This document shows positions 1 through 13,600 of a stretch of 64,000 nt of DNA, in pieces. The notes under the pieces are model-generated. The model had not been told where the DNA came from. It ran no database searches and worked only from the letters and a program-made list of their open reading frames with translations. Numbering within the stretch: position 1 is the stretch's first letter; each line of letters opens with the position of its first letter. The translations under genes were made by a program, and so were the position numbers. The stretch covers positions 12,987,001-13,051,000 of the forward strand of contig NC_083382.1 of assembly GCF_031755915.1 (NCBI RefSeq), given 5' to 3'. Source of the stretch: Ziziphus jujuba. Its lineage: Eukaryota > Streptophyta > Magnoliopsida > Rosales > Rhamnaceae.

Positions 1-1170
1 TAAACTACAAAAGGAAAAGCAAGTGGATCCACTTATTAAAGAGTTTTCTATAGATAAGCAAACCACTGATTAAGGGAAATGGGATAACAACCATTAGCTT
101 AGTGTTGTTTTAATAGCAATCCTACCTAATTGATTAGGGATCCTAATATATAGGTTTAAAGGGACAATCAAATCTCGATTGATTTTACAAAAGCACTAAA
201 GAGTTATACAACTCTACCAATTTCTATGATAATTAATGTTGCCTGTAATGTATGTTAGGATAAGCATTGCTTTTAATGACTCTTATACTTTGTAAAAATC
301 CAAATAGAATTTTTAAGGAAACTCTTAATAGGAAGTCACCTATGTACGTGTGAAGGGGTCGCTTCTATGAGAATTTTTATAGGTTGGAATTCTCTAGAGC
401 ACTCATGAAAAACCAAGAGCATTTAGGACCAAAATGAACACAACCGTGAGAATTTAAATTTGATCGAAAATGAATTGTTTGAGTATTATTGTCTTGGTTT
501 GCACTAACGGTTGACTGTTCAAGACATCACATTCACTGATTAGCCATGTAAATCCGATAATGCTTCATTAGGTAAGGTTCAAAGCAAAAAGCTACCTATG
601 TCGATGCAATTACTTATCAAATGAACTCTCTCTAATGTCTACATTGTCATTTGCATGATTTTTTAGAAATTTCCTTTCATGCGAGGGATTGTTGCAAAAT
701 TTAAATTATATTAATTAAATTTTCAAATTGAATGGAAATATAAAATGGTGCCTTTTCACATGATATAAGTTGCATAGTTTCACAATGGTTGCTACTTTTA
801 TAAGCTACTAATTCACAATGAATGCTACCTTTAAAGATGTATCATTTGCCATCTTTATGAATATATATTTCTTTGGTTACATACTCTTTAAAACTCTATA
901 AATAAGAGAATTTCACTTCAATTATAATCAAGTTTTAAAATTCAATATAATTTATGTATCCATAACAGTTAGAAAATTAAATGTTGCATATGTTGGGGAG
1001 TTTAAGTCCAATTTGATTCGTTGATATTGATGATTTGGAGTGTTACTATCATGAAGAGAGATCGTTGTATCTGGAGAGACAATTGTCGTAAAATCATGAG
1101 CACCTAAGTGGGGCAAATTTGTCTTAAGGACATAGAGTTCAACTCTAGCCTCGATCCAAGCTGGTTTTTC
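1..1170 (+). mobile_element. Ty1/copia 3' end and 3' LTR, copy A (truncated by window edge)
   Basis: This is the first of three direct copies (the others start near 26,145 and 51,590). The first ~60 bases read like a decayed RNase H tail (a VDPL-like stretch followed by stops). A purine run, GCGAGGGAT, then precedes TGTTGCAAAATTT at 690, the layout of a polypurine tract followed by the start of a 3' LTR. A TATA-like CTATAAATAAGAG lies at about 896, where an LTR promoter is expected. The right end of the LTR could not be fixed: CATAACA at 967 is one candidate, but the sequence shared by all three copies continues. The copia assignment rests on the layout and the weak RNase H match, so it is an inference. 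Confidence 0.5.
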
Positions 1171-2106
1171 TGTAAAATCTACGTATTATTATATGCCATT
1201 ATTTTATTTGTATACTTTTTGAATAAAAGTTTATTCACATTTATGTTTAATTAGTTTTTAATATAAATAAGAGTTTATAAAGTAAACTAAAGTATATAAG
1301 AAAAAATATTTTCTTCTTTTTTTTTAATCAAACTATATTTAGATGTTGTGGTATGGTTTTTGGGTGTACATGTTGATAACCTTGGGGTGAGCCATAGGCT
1401 GATCATAATTATTTGCGAAAATTATTTGAGGCTGACCATCATAAGTGCAACATTTATGTCAACGACCTAAAAGGCCACGAACACAACATCCTCTATAGTA
1501 GTACCCTCTTGACTTTATAAAATTTTTCTAGGATGAGTGTCACACCCATATTATGGTTGAGATTTAGCCACTTCAAATGTATATAAACACCTAGTTTAAT
1601 GTGGACATGATGCTTATTATGATACAATTATGATCTTATTAAGACATCTTAACTTTATAAAATTAAGATGCAGTACAAGTTACTTAATATACAATTTAAA
1701 TTATTAATATATCTTGATTGGTTTGTATTATATTTTAACTTTATAAAGTCAAGACATTCTGTTATGTTTATAATTCAACTATAACATTGTTGATTATTTT
1801 ATGTATCAAAATCTAAAGATAAGAAAACAAATTAAAAAAAAAGCCAATTTTGAAAAAAAATAATTTTAACCTTTTTTCTCAATGTCTCTAGTCTTTGCTA
1901 TCGAAGATAGTATAACAACTAGGACCAGAAAAGCCTAAGAATTTAAAAGCCTTGGAATTCATTTTTCTTACCAAGGAAAGCTTGGGGAAAAAGGTTTTAA
2001 CACATATTAATTAAAGTATGTTATCGTAGAATTTATAAGCCATGCTTGCGTGTAGCTTGGCTTAAAGGGGTAACATTTTAGGTTAATTATAATTTACCAA
2101 TTATAT

Positions 2107-2139
<33 letters not shown>

Positions 2140-2389
2140 AATCAAGCTTCCCAAAAAAAAACAAAAATACAAAATGGGAATCAAGTTGTCGGTAGAGCAA
2201 AAAGAATAGTCGTATATAATTGTTGTTTCCTTTTCATGTAGTTGTGCTATAAATTCTATTCTAAAAAGTCAAAACTCCACAAAAATGAAGGATATTAAAA
2301 TTCGTTTGATGAGCATTAAGCAAGTTGTATGAACGTTAAAATATCTTAGTGAAAAAGGGAATGCAAATACACCAATGCATGGTTGGGAG
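1171..2389. other. AT-rich spacer, copy A
   Basis: No gene was seen. The same spacer recurs in copies B (27,226-28,475) and C (52,770-56,878, interrupted by a 2.9 kb insertion), so it belongs to the duplicated unit. A (CA)n(TA)n microsatellite lies at about 2,107-2,139 and differs in length among copies. Confidence 0.7.
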
Positions 2390-3152
2390 TAGATATGGCA
2401 ATTTAGGTCATGACACGGTGACACGATTCGAAAACGATATGAAGTTAATGAGTTTGAGTGTACTATAAATGAGATCGGATCAAATTCGGATCAACCTGTT
2501 TAACACAATTAATAAATGTGCTAATTTCAAGTTGACCTGATTAACCTGAAACTGACCCGTTTAATCCATGTAATTAAATTTGTCAATTTCGGATTGACCC
2601 GTTTAACCCGAATCCAACACGCTTATAACCCGTTTAAATTATAACTTTAATATATTAAATTTACTATTAATAAAACTTTAACTAATATTTTTTTAATTGC
2701 TAAATATCAAACTTATTTAAGATTATATTATTGATTTTTTCATTAATTAAAAATAAAAAATAAAAATTATTGAAATAATATTTATTTACTTGAATATAAT
2801 ATGTTTGATGCATGTATGGGTTTATGGACATCGAAAAAATAAAAATTAATCTGTCTAAGAGTATAGGAGATGTAGAAAATTAAAAACATAATTATTAATA
2901 AAGTTTCTTATATTGTTTTTAAAAAAGTAGTATTAGGTTTATTATGTATACATATATATATATATATATATATATTTCACTATATATGAGATTGTTATAT
3001 TATCATATCATATGTTATATTATTGTAAATTTGTAACTATAATTATATGGTTTTACATATATAATAAATTATAATTATATGGTTTTACATATATAATAAA
3101 TTATTTTTATTTTATATGAAATAATTAATTTAAATAAGATAATTTATTTTTA
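2390..3152 (+). mobile_element. hAT-like MITE, copy A, right end deleted
   Basis: It starts TAGATATGGCAATTTAGG right after GTTGGGAG (2,382-2,389), the 8-bp target duplicate that is complete in copy B. The body is AT-rich with repeated ACGATTAATAAA and CCCGTTTAA motifs. Comparison with B and C shows that about 500 bp, including the right terminus and flank, are deleted here. There is no coding capacity. The family is inferred from the 8-bp duplication and the TAGGGGTGGCAATT-type terminus. Confidence 0.7.
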
Positions 3153-3420
3153 TTTTATATTGACAAATTAATAGTTATCATGATTAATTTATAATTTGTG
3201 CCCTGAAAAAATAAAAATCCTTACAAAAGAAATTAAAGAGATATTTGACTTCAGGTATGGCAATCTCACACATTTTTTAAAGAGAAAAAAGATAGCAACC
3301 AAGTGAGATTTCTCTTCCTAGCTTTTTAGCATATGGATTTTGCATTTGAAAAAACAAAAAAAATAAAAAATAAAAAAAATAAAAAATAAAAGGAAAAAGA
3401 AGAAGGTAATTTTTATTTAT

Positions 3421-3425
3421 CTTTG
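3421..3425. repeat. 5-bp target duplication of solo LTR A (left)
   Basis: CTTTG immediately precedes TGTCACACCCC. The partner CTTTG lies at 17,896-17,900, displaced by the MULE inserted near the other end of the LTR. Confidence 0.75.
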
Positions 3426-6306
3426 TGTCACACCCCAAGTCTAAATACTTGAAATATGATAAATGTCAAAACATCATTAATAAATAATATCTAAAATGTC
3501 TCCAAAGAAAGTGAACAAAAAATAAACTCCAACACCCAAAACGTAATTCAAGGTAACTAATATAAAAATAAAAACAACTAAACACCATTATCATATGCCA
3601 AATCCATTGAAATTATGATGTAGCTAAAACCATAACAATAAATAATGAGTATAAAACTCAATAAGTTACTGGGTTTTTCATAAATACAAAAAAAAAAAAA
3701 ATACTTAAAATGATAATAATAAATATTCCAAAATAATCTTTAACAATGTAAACATAATTTTCTTATAAACTTTAATTGTTAACTACCTAGTAGGACTTGA
3801 CATAACATAATATTATCCATCGGTAATCCGTATAAGCTCGAGTGTGAGGCAGTAACAAATGGGGAAACATAAATTTTAAAAACAAGCACTCATACCCTAA
3901 GATATAAGTCATACTCTTATTGTGACCATCAGTAGGTCCTCGCATATGAAACAATATGTCTGAATTAGAAGGTAAAGAACCATAAAGCACTAGCCAAATA
4001 CTCTTACATGATTCATCTCAACACTTGAAAATATATCATAATATATCACATAAATGCCTACTAAGTACCAACCACCAGAGCAAAAAATACATATATCAAT
4101 AATCAACACTTTATTTATACAATACATATATATTTCATAAAACATAAATTTATAGAAAAACATAAATAAAAAATAAGTATATATTTGCTATGGTTTCAGT
4201 AAAAAGTCCAGTAACTTATCTTGATCAGCAAAATTCACAAAAGATTAACAACCTATGGATAGTACCAACAATCTCTCATAAGTATAAAGCAGAACCATCA
4301 TATACCATAATTATGTTACGTATAAATCCTAAAATCAAGTCTTAAATTCAAACTAAATGAATAAGAGTTGATACCATAAGATCATCATAGCTTAACCGTC
4401 AAATCTTAAAATCATAAGCTTAGAATAAGATCAAATCACTAAAAGTCGAATAAAAACCTATTAATCCATAAATAGTTTCTAAATAAAAACTTAATTCCTT
4501 ATTCAAATGACATCATCTATGTCTGAAAAATTATAAGGATACTATACACATACATAAGAAACTATGATTAAAATAATTTCATAAAATAATAATGAAAAAC
4601 TATTCAAAACGCATTGAAAAGTTAACAAAGAAATACTGAGACTATTAGATTTTCAGAAACCTTCATTTAATGTTCAATTTGTTACTCTTTCATAAAATTT
4701 TTTATCCACTTAAATTTTAAAAGCCAAACAAAGTTTGAAAACATGGTCAAATTAAATTTAGTAACTAATTGACAAAAACTGAAAATCAGCATTTTATAGC
4801 GAGTCCGATCTCCATAAAAATTCATTAAAAATAAAATAAAATTCCAAAAGTAGTAAAATTTTATAGAGTTTAACTATATATAGTAAGAATGCTATATAAA
4901 AATTATTAAGTCAAATAAAGATTGAAAAATATTTTAAATTGAATTTTATTCTTTGCTAAACAAACTAGAAAATAAATTCAAATAGCTGAGTATAGGTAAC
5001 TTAGAAAATCACCACAACTAAAATATAAGAACATCCCCAATGGGCTCTTTATCCATTATAAATTATTTATTTTGAAGAGCCAATCTCTAAAAACAAGCAC
5101 CAATCCACTTTGTATTTTAACTTTTTAAAATACAGAGTGGGTTTGACTCTCCAAATTTGGAGAGCCAGAAGCGCTCTTTATATATAATATTATATTAATA
5201 TTATTTGATGCTTATTAAATTCTAAGACCATTATATTACATTAATATATTTTAAAAATATTTATTGTTAAAAAAACAAAAAAAAAGGAAGGAATATTCAT
5301 AATAATAAATGTTCATTGAAAAAATAAAAATAAGAGTGTGATACAAAGAACATTGTAGGAGAAGTTTTAAGAGTTCGATTCTTTATGTTTAAAGATGCTC
5401 TCTAATATATGAAAAATGCTCTTTATTCTTAAAAAGTCATTGGGGATGCTCTAAGGACTTTGAAGCCAATTTTTTTTTTATAGTAATATTATATAAAGAA
5501 TAAAGTATACAAATTTTCAGATAAAAATATTTTCGTTTGGATCTGTTTTGAAATTTTTACATACAAACCATATTGTAGTCGTACAGAAAAACCAGTCATA
5601 ATGTATAAATTCAAAATCTTGTAATAAATTAAAAATAGATCCAAATCGCTCCAAATAAATTTCTACTGATTTATAAACATGTCTATTTTCATCTATAAAA
5701 GGTTTAGTGCCAACAGAAACTTTTAAATATTCACTATGTACAGATCCCCATATAAATTCCAAATTAAGGTTTCAACAATAACTCTTCAATTCAACCTTAA
5801 TCATTATTTCTATCACCCCAAAGCATCTCAAATAATCTCATATAATACAAAAAGATCAGAAAAATCAACCTTGATCAACTTAAAAAATTCAAGATCTTCC
5901 TTTCTATGTCCCAAAATTTATCCAAAAATTCCAAAATTTCTAAAGATATTGGATTCTTAACAATTTTCAATGGATAACAAAATTCCAAATTAAAATTGGA
6001 AGCCTTTAGTATTAACCCTAATAGCTTTTAAGAATAGAAAAAGAAAAAGCAAAAAAAAAAAGAAAGAAAAAGACTTATTTTATATCTTAGTGTCACAAAG
6101 TTGAAAACAATGTAAAAGTAAAATAAACGTACTTTTTTTCTTTGTTTTTTTTATAAAACCAAAAAATAAGTACCATTTATTTTTTTTAATTTTCTAATAA
6201 AATTGAAATATACCTATAACCAAACCTATTAGGATAAAAAATCTATTTTTTTCTTTTTAAAAAAATAGTTATAAAACATTTTTGAAATATATATATATAT
6301 ATATTC
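3426..6306 (-). mobile_element. Solo LTR, copy A (last 11 bp displaced to 17,885-17,895)
   Basis: It begins TGTCACACCCC and ends near CGTATAACG at 17,895 once the MULE at 6,307-17,875 is removed, giving about 2.9 kb. It is flanked by CTTTG on both sides, so it is a solo LTR. The final CA found in copies B and C is changed to CG here. Orientation is inferred from copy C, where the polypurine tract lies to the right, so the element reads on the - strand. Small open frames inside are not conserved. It is probably Ty3/gypsy by terminus style, but no pol sequence is present to prove it. Confidence 0.75.
6298..6306. repeat. 9-bp target duplication of MULE (left)
   Basis: TATATATTC directly abuts the left inverted terminus and is repeated exactly at 17,876-17,884. 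A 9-bp duplication is typical of Mutator-like elements. Confidence 0.9.
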
Positions 6307-6359
6307 GGGTTTTTTCGAAAAATAGCCACCTTACAACTCCATTTTAGAAAAATAGCAAA
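6307..6359 (+). repeat. MULE left terminal inverted repeat
   Basis: 53 bp match the reverse complement of 17,823-17,875 with one mismatch at position 41. Weaker inverted similarity (TAGCCA... and CAAAATAC motifs) continues for about 50 bp further in. Confidence 0.92.
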
Positions 6360-9300
6360 TTTTTTTTTTAAAAAATTTAGCCAACTTTTAGTACATCAGG
6401 ACCAAAATACTCTTTGTACTTTTTTTTTGGGGTCTATTTTCTCTACCGAAATGCAACTTTCTTTTATTTTGTTGTTTTTGGTTTTTTTTTTTTCCTCCAT
6501 TCCCTTTTCCTTTCGAAACAGAACTAGGGCATAAAAACAAAGCTAAGCTTTCCCTTTCCCTTTAGAAACACACCAGCGCCATTTTCACTTCAAGCAAAAT
6601 TGTCCTCCCATTCGCCGGTGTCATAGAAGAACCAGTTTTTGGAAAATTGTTCTCCCTCCCCATGCCCATGTGATGTTGTTTGATTTTCGTCTTTGAGCAG
6701 AGAGACAAGTTTCTGGAAAATCAAAATTAGCTTGCAAATTTCTATAGAAGGTCCACATTTTCGTCAGTTAGTTTGCCGAAGAAAAAAGTGAAGGAATCGT
6801 GAAAGAAGAAAGTGAAGGAATCGCTGAAGGAATAGCTAAAAGAGGTAAGAGTTTCAAGAACTTTTTTTTGACTAAAAATATGGACTGAAAATCAGATTGT
6901 GGAATGTAGGGGCCACGTGAAGCCGATTTTCTTCTACATACTGTCTCTCTCTCTTTCTTTTTCTCTCTACCTTTGCTAGCTTCTATCACTATCACAAGAA
7001 CACTAATGCTCTATTCTTCACCACATCTCCCTGTGTCCTTGTAATTTAGTTGCTTCTTAAATATTTTAAGTAATATGAATTATCCTTAGTTATTTTTAAA
7101 TTTAGATTCTTTAAGGCTTGTACAGCTATTAAAACACGTTTATTGTACAGTTAACCTCCATTTCATTGGACAGATTGTTGGAATTTTGTATGGGTTTTTA
7201 TGGAAACTTTACCAATACTAAATAATTAGCAGAGTTCATAGTCACAATTCCAGGATTTATTATGTCTGCAGACTTAGATGAAGAACTTTTTTATAGTTTT
7301 AAAATAGAAATGGTTTGCCTTTTGCTTCTCATGGTGATTTGATTAAAATGTTTTGAAGAATTGAGCTATAGATTGTCAGCAGGGATGTATTTGATTATTT
7401 GTAGCTTGTGAACTTTGTTTTTTGATTGCCGTTACTTCTAATGTTTCAAAGATTCATTTATGGACCCCTGCAATTCTCAATGGCTTAAATTATGTTTATA
7501 GTTTGACGTAGTATGTGTTAGGCTATTTTCAGATTCTTTTCAATGCCCACTTATCAGTCGGTATCAGGGTTTGGAGTATTTGGTAGTGATGAGTGATGAA
7601 TAGAAGTCTAGTAAAGTGAATTGTTTAGAAGATTCATATAACCCATGGAGCAGTCTACAGAGTGTATCTTGGATAAGCTATTGGTTCATTTACTTGCGAT
7701 AGGGAACTAAATAGATAAGTTTATAGAGTTTTCCTTTTGTTTTTATTTGAAAATTACCATTTTTTGACTGGTTAGTTCTCCATCTGGTGTAGATTTGAAT
7801 ATGCTTCTGCATTGTCATTGATATTTCTGTAAGTATTTTACTTGTTAATATTATATACCTGATCTTTTTCCTGTGTTTAAATTTTATTTTATGCAATTAT
7901 TTCTGGTAGTTTTTGCTTGCTAATATACCGATGCTTTTATCTTTCAATGTTGTTACTGCTTTGCCAATTTTATTATGATTGTCCATAATGTTGTTAGTTT
8001 CATTGTTAGTGCATCTCATCTGGTATTATGTGTATTGCATGGTATGCATGGATAATTCTTCTTTTCTGACCAATTAGTTTTACTAGTAGCATTTACAAAG
8101 AAAATTATTATTCTAGAAAGCATGATATATTTAGTTTTTGTATCATCCATGCCTTCTGCTATAATTTTGTTGCTTGTTATATCTTACTTTTATCTCTAGC
8201 ATATAATTTCATATATAATATACATCTGCGTGATCTCTTGAAGTGGACATGTCTTGATTTGCTGCCTAAGTTTAGGGTGCATCTTTTTTGAACCTTGTCA
8301 AATTGTAACAGTAAATTTTTAATGCATTATGTAAGAGTTCTAAATTATTTTTAGTCTATAAGGGATTTTTAGTGGATATATAATCTTTGTAAATATAGAG
8401 TTATCAAGATTCACAACTTTGAGAAGGGTAGCCTAATCTTTCTGCCAATGTTCAATTTGGCATTCCAAAAATTTTCCCTTTTTTTTTTTTTTTTTCTTCT
8501 TCTTCTTCTTTCATACAATAATATGAAATTGAAATGGAAAATAAAATCGTTTGGGCAAAGAACATAAGGTCGTAACATGATGTAATACAACCTAATAACA
8601 TTTTCTAACAATAAAAAGTACAATACCTGTAGATAAGCTTACCTCTACCTTCCTCCACACTGGATAGAGATAAATGTTTTCCAATTAATGTTAAAAGTTA
8701 TAAACACCTCCTAAATGCTGTCATCAAATAATTCATCATTGGTTTGATTCTCTAGGAGCAACAATAGAGATATTTCTTTAGCTGAGTAGGCTTTCAGTGG
8801 TATTTTGATTATGGATCTACCCCGCTTGACATTGATGGTAAAAATGCCCCTTCCTGGAGTCGTCCGAAATTTGCTGTAGAATATACTGCAGCCCTCCAAA
8901 TAAATAACTCCTTATCACGTATAAAATAGAACTAAAAAATGGGGCTAAGGATTTAGTTATAGTCTAATATCCCTCCTACCTGTTTTGAAAATGTCTTTAA
9001 GACACAGGCATAAATGTTTTTATTTTTTATTTTTATTTTTTCAAGTTTGTGGTGCAAATGGTAATCCTCATTTCCTAAAAAATGTTAGGCATCCTAAGCT
9101 TCCAATTTCTCAGATTATTGTTGTCATAATAGTTTTCTTACTAATATGGAATTCCACCGTGCAAATGTCATTTGTAAATAATTCACCTTTATTTTATTCA
9201 TGTTATTGGGGATGATGATGGTCAGCTTGCAATCCTTAATTTATTTCTATAAATATAACAAGGGGACAGATTGTCAGGTCGAAAACAGCAAAATTAAAAT

Positions 9301-10430
9301 ATTGCAAATAATTTTTTTATGCTATGCTAGTGAGTGAGTGTTATTATGGCTGCATAAAAAAAGAAATAGAGAGAAATGGCAATGGGGATTGGTGTTATGG
9401 TTTAATATTCCTACTTCTTGATCCAAGAAACAAAATAAAACCTTTTATATTGCCCTTTGAAATATATAAAAAGTGAGGAAATTTGAAAATTTTATGCAAT
9501 GATTTCGTATATTTTTGTAGTTGTTTAGTTGTTATTAGTTCTTGTGGTTTATTTCTGTTGGTGGAAAATTTCCAAATTTCTCATATGCTCTTATTCATTT
9601 GAATAGAAATCAAAGAAAGAATATACAAGGAGACATTTATCTATTTGAACCTCCAGGCTCCATCTTATCATTAGCTAGGTAAGCAGTATTCTGTGCCCTT
9701 TCATATGCACATCTTACACATATAATATGATAAGTTTGATTGCTGCATGGTTACTAATATTGATTTTCTATTTCTTTCAGCATTGGAGGAGTAAGTGATG
9801 GATTGAGCAGAAAATTGAAGCACAAAATTTGTGATTGTAGAGTTACAAGTGCAAGCTGATAAAATTACACATACACTCACAGAGATAGAGAAAGAGAGAG
9901 AGAGAGATATATATAAATAGATAGAGAAGCATTGGTGGTGGTTTGTCCCCCATTAATGTAAGTTGCTTCTCTGTACAACATAGAAAATATTTTGCAAACT
10001 AATTTTGCTTTAATGTAACGAACTTATCTGAAAACCTTTAGTTGTGCTGTATTGAATGAGTTTTACAATTGTTGATAATTTCCATGATGGATTATTTTAG
10101 AGATGATAAGTCATCTCTTTATAAATTGCTCAATTTGGAACCTTTGTCATTATGCGCTATGCTTATAATATTGTGTTATTTGGTGTGATAGAAATATTTA
10201 TGTTGCATGGTTAGAATGTGAAATGTGAAATTAAAACTATTGTGAAGTTGTGTTTTTGTTTGAATTTAATGGGAGGTTTGAATGTGAAATCATAATATAT
10301 CTATAGGTTATCCTTAGGAAGCAATGTATAATGTACACTACTAATGTATAATGTATTATGCGCTGGTTCGAAAAGATTCTTTAGCCATTTTCATTATATT
10401 GTTGCACAAATCCCGTTAGGTGTATGTTAT
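6360..10430. other. MULE left non-coding region, possibly captured leader with introns
   Basis: No transposon gene is recognised in these 4 kb. The part at 6,430-7,040 looks like a promoter and 5' leader: pyrimidine tracts, a CT-rich microsatellite near 6,945, and AAAAGAG followed by GTAAGAG at about 6,843, a good splice donor. Next comes T-rich intron-like sequence. A short exon-like block is bounded by TTCTTTCAG at about 9,780. A (GA)n run lies near 9,890. On the - strand, 8,711-8,899 reads open for 62 codons with a coding-like composition that I do not recognise. The region could be a transduplicated host gene leader, but this is only an inference. Confidence 0.4.
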
Positions 10431-10433
10431 TTA

Positions 10434-10606
10434 GGTTCTGGAAAATTTTCCACCCGGAGGAAAATATTTCCTCTTTATTTCCTCTTGGAGGAAATTTTTT
10501 TACTCCAGGCGGAAAACATTTTCCTCCAGGCGGAAAATTTATTCCTCCAGGCGGAAAAATTGTCCTCCAGGCTTTCCTCGTGTCGGAAAAAACATTTCCT
10601 CCATTT
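10434..10606. repeat. Palindromic mini-repeat cluster 1 (TTTTCC-N7-GGAAAA)
   Basis: Seven or so imperfect copies of a ~19-bp unit, TTTTCCTCCAGGCGGAAAA, lie 35-200 bp upstream of the Ulp1 gene ATG. Each unit has TTTTCC/GGAAAA arms around a CTCCAGGC-like centre. Because the unit is near-palindromic, both strands stay open and give repeated FLQAEN-like peptides. I regard those frames as by-products of the repeat. The same unit recurs at 13,995-14,240 and 17,258-17,385. Confidence 0.8.
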
Positions 10607-10638
10607 GTTATGCTTTGTTGTATTTGATTTGCAGATAA

Positions 10639-13600
10639 ATGGATTCAGATTACCAACGAAGGTTTTGGGACTCGGAGATATCGAGGGCAAAGGTTAATTG
10701 TAGATCGAAGTTCTGGAAAGCCGTCTCGGATATTAAGTTCAAGCTGACTCTAGCCCAAATAAAGAAGTTTGAGGATTTTTGGCCACTTTTTGAAGGCCAA
10801 CGAGATACAATTTAGTGGCCACATCGTCAATAGCATGCTGTATAGGCAGTGTGTTTGCGACGACAAGGATTCTATGGTATTCAATTTTGGAGGGCGTGGT
10901 GCTAGATTTACACAGAGAGACTTCACCATAATTACAAGTTTATGGTTTGGTTACGAACCCAATAGGCGAGTTAACATCTCTACTCGTATTAGTGACACGT
11001 ATTTTGGCTGAAAGCGAAAGGTCACTAACTCAGAGATAACCGAAGCTTTCATGACTGCACAGTGTCAAGACGATGATGAAGCCGACGATGATAGATTGAA
11101 GTTGGCTTTATTATATTTCCTAGAGACGGTTCTTCTAGGCAAAGAAAGCATGGCCACCGCACCTCATAATCACTTGGAGATGGTGGACGATTTATAGTAC
11201 TTCAATAACTATCCATGGGGTACTTTATCATACACTACCACCATTAGATTGTTAAAGAGTGCTTTTGAGCGTAGAGAGTCCATGGCTTTAAACAAGTCAA
11301 AGAGTTATCGTCTTTGTGGGTTTCCTTTGGCTTTCATGGTAAGTTTGTTACACTATTATTTAAAGTTTGTTACACTTGTATTTATGGTGTGTATTTCTTT
11401 ACTTATTCATTATTAATTAATTGTTTGACAGATTTGGGGTTTTGAGACAATTCCTTCGTTGGGTCAAGCATTCGGAAAGAAGTTGCCGGACATGGCATTC
11501 CCTCGAATTCTTAATTGGCATATTTCATAAGTGCCAAGATTTGAGAAGGCCATTGAACTCTTCGATCATCGTCATGTAAGTATATCAATTCTTCCACTTA
11601 TATGTACAAATATATATATATATATATATAAATATACATTCCAACATAGTAATATTATTTATACACTTTTACAGTATTTGTACGAATATTAGTATTACTT
11701 ACTAATCACTTGATGATAATCCCTTTTGTCTTTTGCAGTATCCCGTTCATGGCTTAATGAATGTGACTGAATTTGAGCATGCATATATCGGCAACTTGGC
11801 ATGGGATGTACGTCATGACAGTACTCCATACAATGTTGCACCTGCCGTTCGAGACAAGCCACCACAGGCAAGTCATGATGAAAAAGATGAAGGTCTTCCA
11901 CTTACAGAAATGGAAGAAGTAAGAAACGGAAACAGGCGTCTGTGGAAATTATGGAAAAAGGAGGGAGGCGGCGAATGGGACATAAGCCGACAGACCAGCC
12001 TTCATCATCGACTGCAGGAGTTGCTGCTCATGTTCATATTGAACCATCGACTCCATCCCAACCTCCAACGATTCCATCCCATGATGAGGTTTGAATAAAT
12101 TGTATGAATGTTTATCTTTTTTATTATTGCAAGTATTAATCATTATTATTTCTTTTAGGTACCTTTGAGAGAGAGATTAACAATCCTTGAAGGCGAAGTG
12201 GCTAGTGTACGGCAAGATGTTAAGGATTTAAGAATCGCCATGCTTAGAGAGTTTGCAAGTTTGGACACCAAGCTTGATAAGTTAATGAAGCACCAAGGAG
12301 TGGGAGTTAGTGCTGACGGGTTGGGAGATGGGATGGATGTAGACGTTGAAGGGGATGCGACCCCCGTTGATAGACAGTCACATCCATCTGTTGTAGATGA
12401 TGCAGGACCAAGTGTTACGATCATCGAGAAAGTGTCTCCATCAAAATTTCCTGCCGGGAGACGTGCAAGAAAGGTATCAGCTGCTAAGCAAAGTATAGAT
12501 ATTGGGAGGAGGGATAGGAAGGCGGCAGCAGCTATTACAACTCCTTATAGTGTTGGAGGCTTGCGGAAAAAACTACAGCGCACTTTACCCGGTGCATCTT
12601 CTACTTTGAAGTTCGACCCATACAAACCAGTACCCACGCGACCTGTAAAAAATTTTGACCAATTTATGAAGTCCGGTTGGGCAGCAAAGGTTGATATGGA
12701 CATTTTAACTGCGGGTAAAGACTTTTTCTAGTTGTTTGTAACTAGTGAGAAGTGGCTGAATCACGATGTAAGTATTTTTCGATCAAGATTTTTATTTTAT
12801 AATTTGATAAATTCCATAGATAGTTGTTCAACTGCATGGATGTAATTTAAAATTAACTCGTCTTTCAATGCAGCATATGGAAGTCCTGCCTTACTTATTT
12901 CGTGTACGTGCCAATCGATTTCCTGATATTTTTTATCCTAGTTTTGAGGTGATAGATGGAGGATTTTGGGTAAGTAACGGCTAGGTGTCCTATATGTGGC
13001 TATTGTGATTTTGGGTAACTAATAAATTATTTTGTTGTAGGTATACATTGAGCAGTGTTATGGAAAGTTCTTCACCAATCCGTCTAAGTTCAAATTCTCA
13101 TACGCAAAGCAAGAATATGTGCTGGGGATTCGAATGAAGGAGTCTAAGCCATGGAAATGCGTAAATCATGTAAAATATACATGTCCAAATTGTGTAATGT
13201 TAACTATTCATTTATTCATGTGCCTTCCTTTATTTGTTGTGCTAACTGAAATCCTGTAATATATTGACAGTTGTTGATTCCACTAAACAAGCGCAACATA
13301 CATTGGCTGGTAGGGTACGTGGACTTGAAAGAGCGTCGTATGACTGTATATGACTCAGATAAGGCTGGTAACAGAAACAGGGGAGAAATTTATTTCCAGA
13401 AATTATGCATAATGTTACCATATTTACTGTGGTCTGCATCCTTTTATGAGCAGCAGCCGGATCTTGTAGACTCCGTTGATGAGTTTACATGTGAATTGGC
13501 ACAAAATACCCCTCAGCAAAGTAACGGGTAAAACCCCTTAATACGTACATGTTTGTTGAATAAATATTAACTATTGAATATGGTTCTAATAATACTAATA

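Noticed and set aside
8411..8623. 70-codon - strand frame with Arg/Lys run
   Set aside because: The basic run is the translation of a T/CTT tract; no other support.
10344..10697. Overlapping open frames on both strands at 10,344-10,697 with FLQAEN repeats
   Set aside because: They arise from the near-palindromic TTTTCC/GGAAAA repeat and have no conserved start or domain.
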